Positions 49,553 through 62,497 of a DNA stretch of 64,000 nucleotides are shown here, one piece after another. The translations under genes were made by a program, and so were the position numbers. The stretch comes from Plasmopara viticola (Eukaryota > Oomycota > Peronosporomycetes > Peronosporales > Peronosporaceae). Each line of letters begins with the position of its first letter. Position 1 is the first letter of the stretch. The DNA is taken from assembly GCA_001695595.3 (NCBI GenBank), contig MBPM02000125.1, positions 79,447-143,446 of the forward strand, read 5' to 3'. The notes beneath the pieces were generated by a model that saw only the letters and a program-made list of their open reading frames with translations, was not told the DNA's origin and made no database searches.

Positions 49553-50562
49553 GGCGAAGTTGTTAGAATAATCCTGAGCAGCACCAGTACATATAATTCC
49601 TTAAAAAAAACAAGAACAAATGTTGTATTTTGTAAACTCCTTCGAAAATTTTATAAAGGAAGACAGATTGACAGCAGGCATATTGATTATGAGCGAAATT
49701 TGCAATCTTATATGTTTGGATTTGCGCGGCTTCGACCGATCCTATTTCAGTCTTTTGGCTTAGGTGTGTGGGGTAATAGCGGAAAGGAAGTGGTGCTTAG
49801 CGGCTTCCTTGATATACCTGTTAATACAATATCAATCGGGCGAGCCAGCGTTTAGCATGGAAGCTCCGGTGGCCTATCACAGCGCGTATTGAGCAAATCT
49901 AAGTTAAGAGTATATAACCAGTCTCAATGATACCCCAAGTTTACCATGGTAGCCCCGGTGCTGTGTGTGACTAGAGCGTTCGTATCAGTATCGGATGAGG
50001 CGTGTGAAGCGGTAAGCTTTTAGTCGCAAGATGAGAGCTTTATATTCAGGAAAACGAGGATAGTCGGACATCGATCGGACATTAGTAATAAAGCTTTTAA
50101 CTTGAATGTCGTGTTCTGGGAAAAGAACCTAGTGCAGCAATGTAAACGCGCTCGAGAGCCCTGCCAGTTTGCTTTGACTATTTGGCGAATGCATCGCAAG
50201 CTTAAAAAAATCATTGGGTCATCAAGGTCGACCAATGTAGCCACAGGCATGAACGTTTGCAAATTTTGTCGTACTCTTCAAATCGTGCTTTTGATTATGC
50301 TGATCGACAGATGATACAAATGTACCGTCGGACTCGTTCATCTTGTCTAGGCAATGTACAGCAACAACATTACGGTCATTCCTAGTGGCTCGTAATGCGG
50401 AACACCGACATTTGTTAGCTGACAGAACGCTGGTGGTTGCCCAGTTTGATAGAGTGGAATCTGCAGCTCGTGGTACGCCGTATCACATTAATTCGATGAC
50501 GAGCGGCAACTATCTCATCTCTTAAATGTCTTCTCATCCTCCCTTTGAGAGAGTGAAATCAA
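49553..50562. other. intergenic interval
   Basis: About 1 kb upstream of ARP4, presumably with its promoter near 49560. The remainder has no recognisable features. The long plus-strand frame at 49379-49855 is mostly antisense to ARP4. Confidence 0.5.
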
Positions 50563-51815
50563 ATGGCAGAAGTAAAGCAACAAAGTTGCAGACCTAGCAC
50601 TAGAAAAAGTCTGGTTGTGGGACTCGACGTACTTAATCAGCCGCTCTGGGCTTTTCCCTTGCATGTTGTAGGAGTCACAACCACAAGCCAAACGTTTACG
50701 TTCGCAAGCATTTATACGACCAGGAAACGAGCGGAAGACTTCCGTTGGGCAATGCAGCTGGTGAAGCTGATTTTTGTAGACTTCATGGTGTCTTCGTAAA
50801 CCGGCAAGGAGCTAGTGCTCGTAAACGCGCTTGACAGCATGGTTCCTGACGCCAATATCCTCTTTGCCGCAGGCACATCAGTTAAAATATCCTTGCAAAG
50901 CAGCGCGGGCATTTAAGGTCGTGCAAGTCATTCAAGAAGCTCACACAGCAGTCGAACGCTATTTTGCTAATGCAGACGGTCATGCTATACCAGTAGCAAT
51001 TTATAGCTGCGCGAGAAGCTTTCTTGACTGAGCCATGGCATACCTTAAGGGAGCATAACTTTACTAAAAGTACAGATTTGTTGCTGCCTTCCACTTTGAA
51101 CATCACGTGTGGAAAGCACACAAAGCATCTTAAGAAGCAGATTGTGATCTCGTCAAATGACTGATTCACGGTTAATACAGCGTGCCGAAATGCACAAGCC
51201 TACAAATGGCTTCGAAATGCACAAGCCTACAAATGGCTTTTTATAGGCAGCTTGCTGTCATGAACCTTCAAACCGCCCAAATGAGCGCAGTCGTAGACAT
51301 ACAATTCGGTCAGGCCCTTTCTGAAGGCATGGGGAAGGATCAGGGGCAGCATATAATTTTCTTCAAAGTGTACACGGCCAGTAATGATGTGGAAGTCTTC
51401 CAAGGTTTGTTTACCTGTACCCTTGGTCATTCTTGCACGCACACGTTTTGATCGAAAGCAACGGAAGCGGTAGCACCGGCTTAAAACCTTTCCCTTGACG
51501 ACTGCGCATTGGTGATAGATCAACCTATTCAAGCACCAATAGCATCAAAGGGCGCACGTGATGCGGCTGTCCGACAAACACGACAAGTGATCGATCTACC
51601 AAAAAAGTGTAAGCCTCTTGCACAGTGGCACCCTTACTACTACCAACGTGCAAAATTTTGTAGATTTACGTGGTCGAGGACGTTCTGTTGTCGCTGTAAG
51701 CTCCTCAGGGCAGCGTAATATGTCGCAATTTGAGCTTATGGGGGCTTCTTTACGACCGCAAAGGCGCTGCGAGAATTGTGGGCAGGTGGGCACATAAGGA
51801 GCGGCCATAGCCTGC
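50563..51815 (+). pseudogene. decayed Mutator-like (MULE) transposase, second copy
   Basis: On the plus strand, LVVGLDVLNQPLWAFPLHVV continues into VGVTTTSQTFTFASIYTTRK and AEDFRWAMQLVKLIF. This matches the MULE block (nucleophile region, GVT-F-A, then W-L). After a shift, ELVLVNALDSMVPDANILFA corresponds to the DRE-LALMNAL-VFP block. Near 51770 a zinc-knuckle remnant, CENCGQVG then HIRSGH after a one-base shift, marks the C-terminus. Frameshifts and stops make it dead. It is a different, more degraded copy than the relic at 11.5-12.7 kb. No terminal inverted repeats were recognised. Confidence 0.7.
51186..51239. repeat. 27-bp perfect tandem duplication
   Basis: A 27-nt unit starting CGAAATGCACAAGCC and ending AATGGCTT occurs twice head to tail inside the MULE relic. 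It looks like a recent replication-slippage event. Confidence 0.9.
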
Positions 51816-54800
51816 CTGCTTCTGCTAAAATGATTTCAATGCCAGTGCTGTAGTCAGTCCCTTTGCTGATCCAAAGATCAATCTCGTTGCGCATATAATA
51901 CCTACAGTATACTTAAAACACTGCATTCTTTAAAGCTAATCCCGCGGCCGACCTTGCGGTCTAGTAAGCCCGAATGCTCGTGCGGCGGTCGATAGTTTTC
52001 ATATATTGACCATACGCTTGAAGGTCGCGCACCCAAACGTTTGTGCGCTTAAAGCGGCCGGTCTAGCCCGGAGCTCACTAAGAAAGATTTTTTGACGCAA
52101 TGAAAAATATGACTTTGAATGCAAGGTAATCGCTCTGACAGTTATTTAATCAAAGCATGTAGCCTCAAGGATCTCGGGGATCCGAAGGTATAACAGAAAA
52201 GCTACGGCATGATAACCACATTTTTCACGAGCGCTAGAAGCTTTATGTGGAGTTGCGTGGTTTCTCCGTCTCGCAGAGTTTGTGAAGACCATTGGACCGG
52301 TTGTAGCGCATCTGCGAAAATACTGTTGCAATCTAAGCCACGATAAATGGCGCAACTTTAAGGCCGCAGAGTTGAGTTCGATATATAATCAAAACTGTAT
52401 GCTCCCAGTGCCTAATCAAGCATTATGTCAAACGTGTGACACCTCGGACGTGACACATCTTCAGCCTACCAAGACAAAAAAATGCACTTTAAGCTTATGG
52501 GCGTATATAAGGTGGTTGGAGTTTTGGTCGTATTACCCTGAAGGTTCACCTCGCCATAGAATAAGCTTTTTTAACAATCCGTGGTGAAGGCAGTTCTAGG
52601 GAGTACTTCATTCCAGGTGCAAGCTACCTTTTGAGGCTTCTTATAGCGCCGAGTAATATTTTAGCATGGTGCTAAAAACATGATGCGTATGGCTCGCGCT
52701 GGGTCAATCTCTTCTTCAGAGCCATATCGGTTCAATCAATGATAAATTAGAATTGGTCTTCGGAAAGCTTTCGCATTACCTGAAGCAGATAAGTGTTCTG
52801 TCAGTCATCAGAGCCTGCATCAAGTAATATTCATCCGATAAATCCTCATCTTTCTCGCCGGACCCTCTTTCCAGTAAATGAGTGGATCTTCCTCGATGCG
52901 ACAATTCGCGGCGGTACATGGTGGTGGGCGAGTCGTATAACGCCTTAACCTTCGTTAGTTTTCGCCACTTCACTCACCTGAGAAGTAAACCGAGAAATGG
53001 TGTTTTTAAAGTCGTCATCTTCCTCTTTGTATTTGCTTTCGTATTGTAATTATTTAGGGCATCTGTACCAATTTGCATACTCAGGCACTCAGAAGGGCAT
53101 CAAAATGTATAAATAGTCTGCCTAAATTACATAGTCTAGATATAGTGGATATAGAGAGCTACGGGAAGAGAACAGAAACAGATTCAGCTTAAATAAGTCA
53201 GTATTTATATGCATTTTACCCCACGCTAGGGTTAAGGATAGGAGACCATCGCTCACTGGAAATTGCTGTGTGATTCTGTCACAACTGACGGCTCAAGAGC
53301 ACACACGTAGCGCTGAATTTGCGTATGGCGCTATCCTTGGTGCATTTAGGGCATAACAAAGAGCTGGCGTACTAGATGATGATGCAACTAATATGTCGTC
53401 TCAAGCGCCACCACTCAGATATCTTGCTTGTATAATTTCTATAGGATTTTGAACAGAGGCTATTGAATACGGAATACATATCATGTCTCTGCTAGACTAG
53501 CGGGTCTTCTTTAAATACAATTTGTTTTTTTCTTTCTACCTTTACCTAACTAAATGTTTTTACGCTTTCAGCACTAATGTCGACTTATCAATCGAGCACT
53601 TTTCCTGCTTCGTGCTCACTAAATTGCTTACTGGTTTACTCTTTGTATCGCTGGCTTGGTTGCTTGCTACGACGCTGATTCAAATTATTTGCTCGATCGC
53701 ACGCTGACCACAACTTGCTTGGACCCCATCAGAGCAGAGTGTCATGCGCTAAACCTGTGAGGCGCTAGTCACGTACCAAGCTACGAAGTGCCAACTAAAG
53801 AAGAGAGAACTGCGTTCGTCAAAGGGGCTGATGAGGGTCTTACCTCATGTTCCCATTGCCAAGACTGGCTTGTCATCCGGTGGCATCCAACCTTATGATG
53901 CTTGGTGAGCTGATCGAGTGGGGCGTAATACAAGTGATTAGCGCTATGTGGAAGTATTTAAATGACTTTCCAGGTATATATCGCTCACTAAATGTTATTG
54001 GTAGGCACTTGAATCTATACAATACCCTTCTGCTTTCCAAAATGGATGAAACTGAGTTAAAGATGATTACGTTGTTGATGTGGATCTATAGAACCATTAC
54101 GTACGAAGTTTATGTTAGACAAAAATCCTATATTCGTCATCTAATTGGCTACTTGTGCAAGCATACAGCTTTTACTCTTATTAATGCTTAAGCCTGTTTT
54201 TACTCCACAAACTCGGATTGATTAGCAATTTTTGTTACACGACACGTTGTCCTGTGGCCTCGTACGTGCAGATTGGGTCTCTGTGATAGATGGAGCACCA
54301 AGTACTAAAAATTAGTAATGACGTGTGACAAAGGCTTCGAGAAATCGCGATCAAATATCTCAATGTCTTCGCTATCGATCTTCTACAAAGAGGTTAAAGC
54401 TACCGGAACTATCACGCAGTGACTTAGCTGTCTCTAGCGTAACATACAGGTCACCACTCCCGGGACCGGGCAATTATCCCTCATTACACGATGAGCATCT
54501 TCTTATCTTTGGGGTATTCACCTCACTCACACATCGCAAGATCTTTTTCGGTGCGGGTCTGAAAGGCAGTCGCACATTTGCGTGTGATTGTTTATTCACT
54601 TCTGTGATCTATCCTTGGCTGTTTTATTTTGGTACTTTAACTAGGTGCCTGGTCGAGCGACAAACCCTTTAGCCACAGGGTCGGTTATTATTATTTTCAA
54701 TGGCAAGGACAGCCGTAGCATGATGACATTTTGCTGCCGGGAGATTATCGTTGGCCAAACTTGATAAGATTATTAAGCAGATCATTAAGTTGTATACAAT

Positions 54801-57366
54801 TCGAATGTTATTTCAGAGAATGTGACGAGACTTACACTATATGTCGCCTATAAGAAGAAATGCCACTATCAGTTACTGAATAAGTGTTATAAAAGCAATG
54901 GTGACTCCGGTGCAGCCAAATATATTATTACCCTATGGGACGAACTAGATTTATGATAAATATTTCATAAACATTAATATCAACACTGAAATAAGTGTTA
55001 TTACATTAGTGTTAAGTGCATCATGTTGTAACTTCTGTTTCATAAAGGCTAGGAGATGTGAGCAGTCGTTTACTCGATCTCTTTTTGCCTTATCTTAGAT
55101 AAAGTGTGACCACGTCACGCCATACCAGCTTTACATTTAAGTTGAGAAAGTTAGAGACAATCTTGCACGTTGTGAGTTTTTTCGCTCGATAACTTAAGGG
55201 CCAAATATCTGGCTACTAGCCGTACATTTTCCGTTGTCGTTATAACGATCACTAGCTGACAAAAGCTTAAAAGCTGTCAACATCGATCATGCTGTACTGT
55301 TCTTTGTAGCTCAATTGTTATCAATCACGCTGTATCGCTTACATTAACATCTAAAGCAATCACAAGCTGTTTGATGCTTTATTGTTGTGATTTATTTCTT
55401 CACAGACCTTTGCCCTCGGTACAAAGTCAAGCTGAAGAGAATTCACGGCGATTCTATGCTCTTAACAACCACTTGCTTGATGATTTAAAATGCAGCCCCA
55501 TTTTACGCTCAAATTTCTACGTAGGTATCGATCGAACGGCATTTGATTGCTTCCATTGATAAGGTATGGCTTGCAACCGAATTACAGCGCTACAAGCCGT
55601 GAAATAGGGACCAGTAAGCTTATTTAGGTATTTGTATCTGAAAGCAAACTGCTATTCGAAAGTGCTAGCTTTCAAGCGAGCTAGTATGATGAAGAAGACC
55701 AAAACATTTTTATGTATCAAATATGTGTTGATGGCAAAGAGAACAATTACGGCTGACTCATTCTGATTATTCTCTATTTCTCTGTACAAATTCAAATGAC
55801 AAAGCGAAAGATACACATGTAGCTCTGACAGCGTCTAGATCAATGTTTTAGAGGAGTTAAAGTCCTGCCTTTGCTAAGGGCCATAAATAACATAAACAAG
55901 ATAGTCATGTGATATACAAATTATGTAAGCTTACTTTTCTTTTGAAAAATTGCCAGAGCCAGATATTTCGGAAGCCTTCCTCTTGAAAGCTATTAGCGAG
56001 ACGTTCTTATAGAGTAGACACAACACTTTATTCTCACATGTTGAGGACGCTTCGACAGAGCTTTTTTATTGCTATAGAACGTTTTTAATCTCAGGCCCTA
56101 GTGCAGCCATACATTGCACCACCTTGAGGTCAATCAATTTAGCTTATTCAACACGCACGGGATATCAATTTAAGTTATTTAACGCACTTTGAGTGAGGCA
56201 AAGAGTATACCGCTGGTTCGGGTCGGGATTACAAAACCATGTATTCCACTTATTGAGCCAGTCGTTCATTCTCCTAGACCTGCATGTGACATGCTAAAGT
56301 TGCGTGACGGATGTGACTCTTACAAAAAAGCTTTCGAGCACCAGGTCAAGATATCAGCCAAGTTCAACTTTAACCTTGGCAGGAACTGAACCCACGCCCC
56401 CCCCGTCTTGCACTCCTCACACAGATGTCTAAGTCGGTTTAACGTCTTGGTCCAGTCAAGTACTTCAACAGATACTTTTGTCCTAAACTTGAAACTGATA
56501 CGACTTTTGAAGATCCGACTTCGTATGTAAACCAAGCCTTACAAAGTACCAAAATGAGCAAGCCATTGCAAGGGTCCTGTAAGTGGAGATTGCTTCGGTT
56601 TAAAGGTCGGAAACAACGGTGATACATTTCCGTTTCAACGCCACAAAGTACATTTGCGAATTGCTTCCTAATTAAGCCTAATAAGAACACCGGAGTGCTT
56701 TGCTGAGTGACGCAATGCAAAGGCTATTGGTAACGGTGACTGAAGAACAAATATTTTTCTTAAGATTTGCTGCAAACCTCAACTTCTTAACTTGCAGCTA
56801 AATGAATCAAATTGGTCTTTTCAAAGAAAAACAAAAACGCCCGTGAGGGATCTAGGGCTAGATTGCTCTTTACGGAAAACAAAAGTTGAACATCTTAACA
56901 GAAAGCTTTTCGCTTTGCTACCAACAGCGAAATTAGGAAAGTTTTATAGTCCGCGTTTAGTTCATTACTGCCTTTTTCATAAATATTTGTTGGGCTGGCC
57001 ATTTGGACTTCCTTGTCGCCTCACTAAAATAAACCAGTAACCGTCCTGCACGTACACCAAAGAGCACCAAGGGCTCAGAAGTTTTATAACCAAATGCGCA
57101 CTGGTATCACTACAGCATTTTTGTGCCGGTTTTGCGATACTTGTCGCTTTTGCAACTGTATTGTGGATAATCAAGCATATCGGCTTTTTGGAATCAGAAA
57201 CGCATCGACCGCTTTCAGATATCCTGTCGCTTTGTTGAAATTTTCCGTTGCTACGCCAATGGTTGCCGTAACACCCGCCAACGCTGAAGCGAGAAATGCC
57301 ACTTCGCCTTCTTCTCAGTCTTTCACAGACCGACCTCGCGAGTCGAGATTGTAACACTTCACGCCA
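51816..57366. other. gene-poor interval
   Basis: About 5.5 kb without a gene I can support. Open frames at 52282-52587, 53847-54191 and 54325-54672 (all +) have ordinary length for chance ORFs in this sequence and no motif. The last few hundred bases must contain the promoter of the RME-8-like gene. Confidence 0.5.
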
Positions 57367-60300
57367 ATGGTAGCGTCCTTACATAAGAATTTTACTGTAC
57401 CCTCAGACGGCCCCAATCGTGGCGACACGGTCATCGCGCAATATATCGTGGCCAAAGTTTCATGGTGGGGCACGTACCCGCGCATACTTGTGGTTACGGC
57501 ATCCACACTGAGCACGTACAATCCCGAGACATTCCAATGTACCAATCAGTGGGATATCGCCGACATTAAAGCCGTAGAGAATTCTCCCACCAAGCACGGC
57601 TTCGTATTCAAATTCGAAAAGTCACGCATTCGATCGATCAAATCAAAATTTATTAGTGCTGGACGCGGCCACTTGTTGTCACTTGTAGCTCGCCTGCGAC
57701 GTCAAGCACAGGGAAATGCATTGCTTTATCGACTCGTGAGTGCTCGTACACTTTACTTTCGCTGCATTGAAAAGTATGCCAATGGGTCGAGCAAACTGCT
57801 GTTTCTGCAAATAACAGTCTCTAGCATCATTTTTTTGGATGACTGTGGACGTCGAGTGCAGATCCTCCCGTTCTTGTATCTCCGAATGGCCGCATTCTCG
57901 ACGAAGCATTGCGAGGGCATGGTGCTGTCTACGGCTTTTCACGACCGATTTTTTCTATGCGCTGAGAGACTCGAGTGTTTGAATGAAATTGTGGCCGCAG
58001 CAACGGACGCAGGAGTGGAGTTATCCACGACACCAACGCAACTCACGGCACTGCAACTCTGGCTTCACAGCACGCAACTATTGGATCGAGCGTCAGTTGT
58101 GCGATACGACGTGAAAAAGGCAACGCTTAAGGAGGGCAAGAGCGCTGTAGCGCCTGAAAACAATAGTAGTGACGGTGGCAAGAAGGCGTATCAAAAAATC
58201 CAGTTAATTTTGCAAGGCGATTGCATTGTAGAGATGCATTGTTGCAAGCGCACTGTCATTGCACGGCCGTATAGAGCGCTTTTAGCAATCGTCCGCCCCG
58301 ATTGGGATTCAAGAATGCTGGTTTTGGAGTTTAAGCAGGAGCAAACGCTATTACTTGACGTAGACGACCGCGATCAGATGATCATTATGTTACTGCTGGT
58401 GTGCCGTGAAGCAGGGCAGCACAATGTTGTCTTGATCTCCTCAGGTCTCAATTATTGCCGATTTTATCATCCACATACTGCTGACACTGCTACTGACGAT
58501 GGCGGCAGTGGCGGTTTGTTCATGGAAACATTTTTGTTGAGACGAATCACGCAAACAAGCCAACGCGTCGAAGATAGCAATTTAAAAAGACGTCGAGGTA
58601 GCAGTGCGTGGTTTCCCCGCAGGCGACGCAGCGGACCTCGAGCATCTCAAGGAAGCAATGATACAGCAAAATCTGACATCAGTAGGCGTAGCGGGTGGTT
58701 CCAGCGCCAAATGAACAAGCGTGCTATCGAGCCCCTGTACGACATGCGCCACTCCATTGACTCGGAAATGTTTATGAATGAAGGTTTGAGCATCACTATG
58801 GCCATGGAGGAGCTCAATGCCAATCTTCCACTCGAAGCGCTTTCGCGTAGTGGGCTTGGGCTAGCAAATGTGGTGAATAAGGCCATGAAGCTTGTTTTTG
58901 AGCATCTCGTCATGTTAGTTACAGCACTGCGACGATTTGGAGACACTACTAGCTTGGATTTAATCACCTCTCTACAGGCACTTGTGCGCTTGTATCACCA
59001 TCCAGACGCATGCTTTCCCGATGAACTGGTTAGTCTCTTGCCTGTTTGTCTTTGTTATGCGTTTAAAGCTTTGCATAACAAGCGTTTTGTTTGGTAGATC
59101 CCTCAGCTCTTGGACACTGTGCACGAGCTCATTTTGCAACAAGATACTCTTCCCTGTTATTGGTGCGTCAGGCTGCTGCAATGCCTGTTAGGCATTCGCA
59201 CTCCAAATACCGCTCCGGGTTGCAACCCAGCTGGTGACCAGCGAGCCAGAACTATTCAGCACCTTATTCAACACGCGACACTCCAGCACACCATCGTCAA
59301 TCTCATTCCAGCCGCTTCGGTAACCTCCAACAGCTCATCCATGATGACAAAGTCGTCCGCCATCGGAGCATCATTTTGGGCGGATAATCCAGAAGTTGAA
59401 TGTAGCCCACCGTCAAGTCTCTCGTCGACTCAGCCTTCGACTTTGTTTATGAAGAAAACAGGAGTCCGAAACAAGATAAATGTGCTTTTTTACGACGTTC
59501 TGCTCACACTGCACCAACTGTTAGTGTACCTACAAAGTGCAGCAAAAGAGCAGCGCATGGCACGTGGTCGTCTAAACCACATTGCAGCAAGCAATTGGCA
59601 AGAGCCGCGAAAAAATGACTCTGACGACGTACCAGCCGATAAGCAGACTGACATGCTTGCAAGAAAACTTTTGGAAAAACATGAGTATTTAATGGACTCG
59701 ATTGTCGATATCCGCCTTGTTCGTACGGCCGAAACATCCGTGGCACTGGTAAAATTTGTTTTAAAGCATTTTGCGAACAAAACCATACGCGACTTTTATG
59801 CAGCGCCAAGTACCTGTCGCCCATCGCATTCTCGTGACGGTGACTTATACGACACGCAAAAACGGCGGCTTGGCGCGCTTAAAGTCTTTCTGTATGATTA
59901 TCACAATGTGATCGAGAACAAAACGGATTCTCAATCAGTGTTGTTTTGCTCAGAAAGGACAATTGAAATGCCGATCCATGCGTTTAGCAATGACACAAGC
60001 CAGTACACGAACGAAGCAATGGAAAAGTTGCTTAATCCTGGAAGCACGGGAGATGGATTTGGTACGGTCATATCAAATGGATCAATGAGACTCGAATACC
60101 TTAACTCTAGCGAGCCATCGACTTCAGTTGGAGATGACAAGAAAGCAGTAGAGCCAGGGGCATGTGCAAAAGCATTCCAGAAAAACCATGGCGTCGAATT
60201 AGTCGAGAGACTGTACAAGGCATCATGTAAAATCAAAGATGCCGGCAGGACACAACCGAAGCAGCAAGCGAAGTACGATCGTAACGACAATTTTGGTCCG

Positions 60301-60952
60301 CACAACACTAACCAAGTGATGAAGCCGTCCTACGAGCGCCAGTGAAGCGTTTGAATGACCCAATCAGCCCCACACAAATTGATTGTAGGGCTGTTGAGGC
60401 AAATCTGTTTAAAATTGACGACATCGATGACGCGATCGATCCAGTAATCGACATTTCTAATGACTTCACAGCTGCCTGCTTATCACAGACCAATCGCAAA
60501 CGTATCCAATCGTCAAATCGAAATCGCCAAACATGCGATGCATGCATCGGATGCAATGATGTGTGCGCTATGAAGGCTTGCTTTTTCTGCGCCGAGAAAG
60601 AATATAATCTTAGTGTTGCCTTCACGCCCTCTGCAAAGCCAGCTACGCGTCAAGTAACATGGCAGCAACGCACACCATCATCAGTAAAGAGTTCTTTCAG
60701 CATTGAGCGGGAGTTTTCATCTTGTGAGATGAAGCGGCATCGAAGCCAGCGTTCGTGCTGGATTCGCGTAAATGACAGTGTTTTTGACGTGACAAGTTTG
60801 CTTGAGATACACCCGGTGAAGCGTACATACTTTTGGAGGCTGCCAAGCATGGCGGAGATTGCGGTTTAGTCCTGAGAGATCACCTGCCTGATGCACTGAA
60901 AACGCTGATGCAGTATCGGCTAGGCCGGTACTATCAATGCATAACATCGTGA
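57367..60952 (+). CDS. RME-8/DNAJC13-like N-terminal protein fused to Cys-rich and cytochrome b5-like domains (one apparent frameshift)
   Basis: The start ATG 57367 follows an in-frame stop. The N-terminal region matches the PH-like start of RME-8/DNAJC13: IVAKVSWWGTYPRILVV, STYNPETFQCTNQWDIADIK, FVFKFEKS. More PH-like strands follow, then helices to about residue 900. RME-8 is an endosomal J-domain protein; no J domain is present here. The same frame is joined across a 69-nt intron (59029-59097, donor GTTAGT, acceptor GGTAG) that removes the only TAG. The next frame joins by a 62-nt intron (60281-60342) or a 116-nt one (60273-60388); both keep phase. The C-terminus has a Cys cluster CDACIGCNDVCAMKACFFC (about 1013-1031), then b5-like CWIRVNDSVFDVTSLLEIHP. 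The heme motif then shifts frame near 60813-60817. In the +1 frame the b5 domain continues (AYILLEAAKHGGDCG, DHLPDALKTLMQYRLG) to TGA 60952. Could be two genes, but the b5 part lacks its own ATG. Confidence 0.65.
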
Positions 60953-61037
60953 GATGTTATCAGTAATTTCCGTACATGCATTTTTGCAAGCCCATGTACT
61001 GAGATTACATCATGCCGATACCCATGCTTAGAATTGA

Positions 61038-62497
61038 TCACTTGCTCGCCTTTAGTTTTTGCAGGCAACGTAGGGTCGTCTTCACCATAATAGACGTCGA
61101 TTGGGTGACAATTGCTTCAAGAGTTTCCACATGACCAGCACAGTGCTCTGGGTACTTCGAAATTAGCGTAAAAACAACAGTGGCAAATTTAAGCGATCCC
61201 CGACTTGCCCAGTTCCTGGACGTTCTAAAACGGTCTCGCATGCTCCAATAAATCGTTCTACTGTCAATGGGGAGAGTGTTGACTTGGTACTGAGAATATT
61301 TTGAAAAACGAAGAGTGCTGATTCATTTGAAAGCAAATGCGGACACAAAGGATTGGCGTTTTCATTGGTAATCAATGCTTCCAAACTTTTACTCAAAAAT
61401 CCATCCAGCTGATCTGCTGGAACTGCATTAGGGTTACGCAAAATTCGCGTGATGGCTTCTGCTTGCGGAGGGCCAACAACATAGTTAGAATCGTCATTTT
61501 TGCCTCCGACTAACAGAGGGAGTAGGAGTGATTCCACAAGAACTCCAGGATAACGAGAACCAAAGCAAAATGCAGTCTGAAGAAGCACGCGAGAAATAAC
61601 AGATTCGGCTGTTCGGATCTTCGGTAAGATGCTGGTTTCAAGGAAGATAGCTGCGTACCGCAAGCTCCAATTGGAGTCAACAACGACACTGCCAGTAAAA
61701 ATGAGCAGTATTAGACTCGTAACATTGCCATCTTTATAGCAATTCTTACCAAGTAATTTGATATAAAGCTTCATCATTGGTCGAGTCTACATGAAGCATC
61801 TTGCATAGATACTGAAAGCTGCGCTCGTTAGCTGCGTATGTCGTATGGACGTCGTTGACGACTTCCGCCAACAAATCAAAGGAACGTGAAGCAATGTCAT
61901 TTACTGCAGCAGTGTCTTCAGAATACACGAGCTGGGCAAGCTGCTTGGCCAGGCTAGACGCACGATTCTCCATCTAGCACGAAAGAAGAAGTGAAAAAAT
62001 GATCTAGATTTTTAAAACAGGTAGTCATCATCAAGAAAACCTCTTTCGATATTAGCGGTCGTTCTGGTGTTGTCACTTCACATTCTATGGAACTTGGAGG
62101 ATGTTCACTCGATCCCTGCTCAGAACCTCGCATAGATACCTGGTCCATGACAGCCTCACCTCTTGAGCGCTTATTTGATCGTGATAAGGCTATCTTTGCA
62201 GGCCACAAACCACGAAATGCCACTACTTTGTTAACTCCTTCGTCTTCCATATCGTGTGTGGGAAATTCCACACGATTTAATATCAACCGCCGCATTCGAC
62301 GTCGGAACGCAGCGTCCGTCGGCGTTTGTTCACTCTCCTTCTTATCTGCATCTTCTTGTAGCACCAATTTTTGCTAGCGATAGGCATACGGCATCAATCT
62401 CGCGACGTCGCGGCATTGCTGTCACTTGTAGAAAGGCACGAGCGAGACCTACAGCCGCGCCTGCGTTAGAGATGCCCCACTCGCCAACGCACTCCAT
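61038..62497 (-). CDS. FANCE-like protein (Fanconi anaemia group E), one apparent frameshift
   Basis: Exons on the minus strand: 62497-62426, 62373-62041, 61973-61750 and 61688-61038. Introns are 52, 67 and 61 nt. The second has a weak donor (GTTTTC); the others are good. The start ATG follows an in-frame TGA. The C-terminal half is helical-repeat-like (RYAAIFLETSILPKI, YPGVLVESLLLPLLVGG, QAEAITRILRNPNAVPADQL). The end, LKFATVVFTLISKYPEHCAG then TLRCLQKLKA, resembles the FANCE C-terminal domain that binds FANCC and FANCD2 in the FA core complex. The last ~55 codons are one frame off. The total coding length is one base short of a multiple of three, and a G4 run at 61198-61201 extended to G5 would restore it. 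About 426 residues if whole. The family call rests on pattern only. Confidence 0.55.

Noticed and set aside
49379..49855. 158-codon plus-strand ORF
   Set aside because: Its first part is antisense to the ARP4 N-terminus and the rest shows no motif.
52282..52587. possible copia-type polyprotein fragment (WRNFKAAELSSIYNQN)
   Set aside because: The resemblance to the integrase-RT linker of copia elements is too short and lacks the following RT motifs.
53847..54191. 114-codon plus-strand ORF
   Set aside because: Hydrophobic and aromatic-rich but motif-free. It could be a fragment of an old element, but I cannot support it as a gene.
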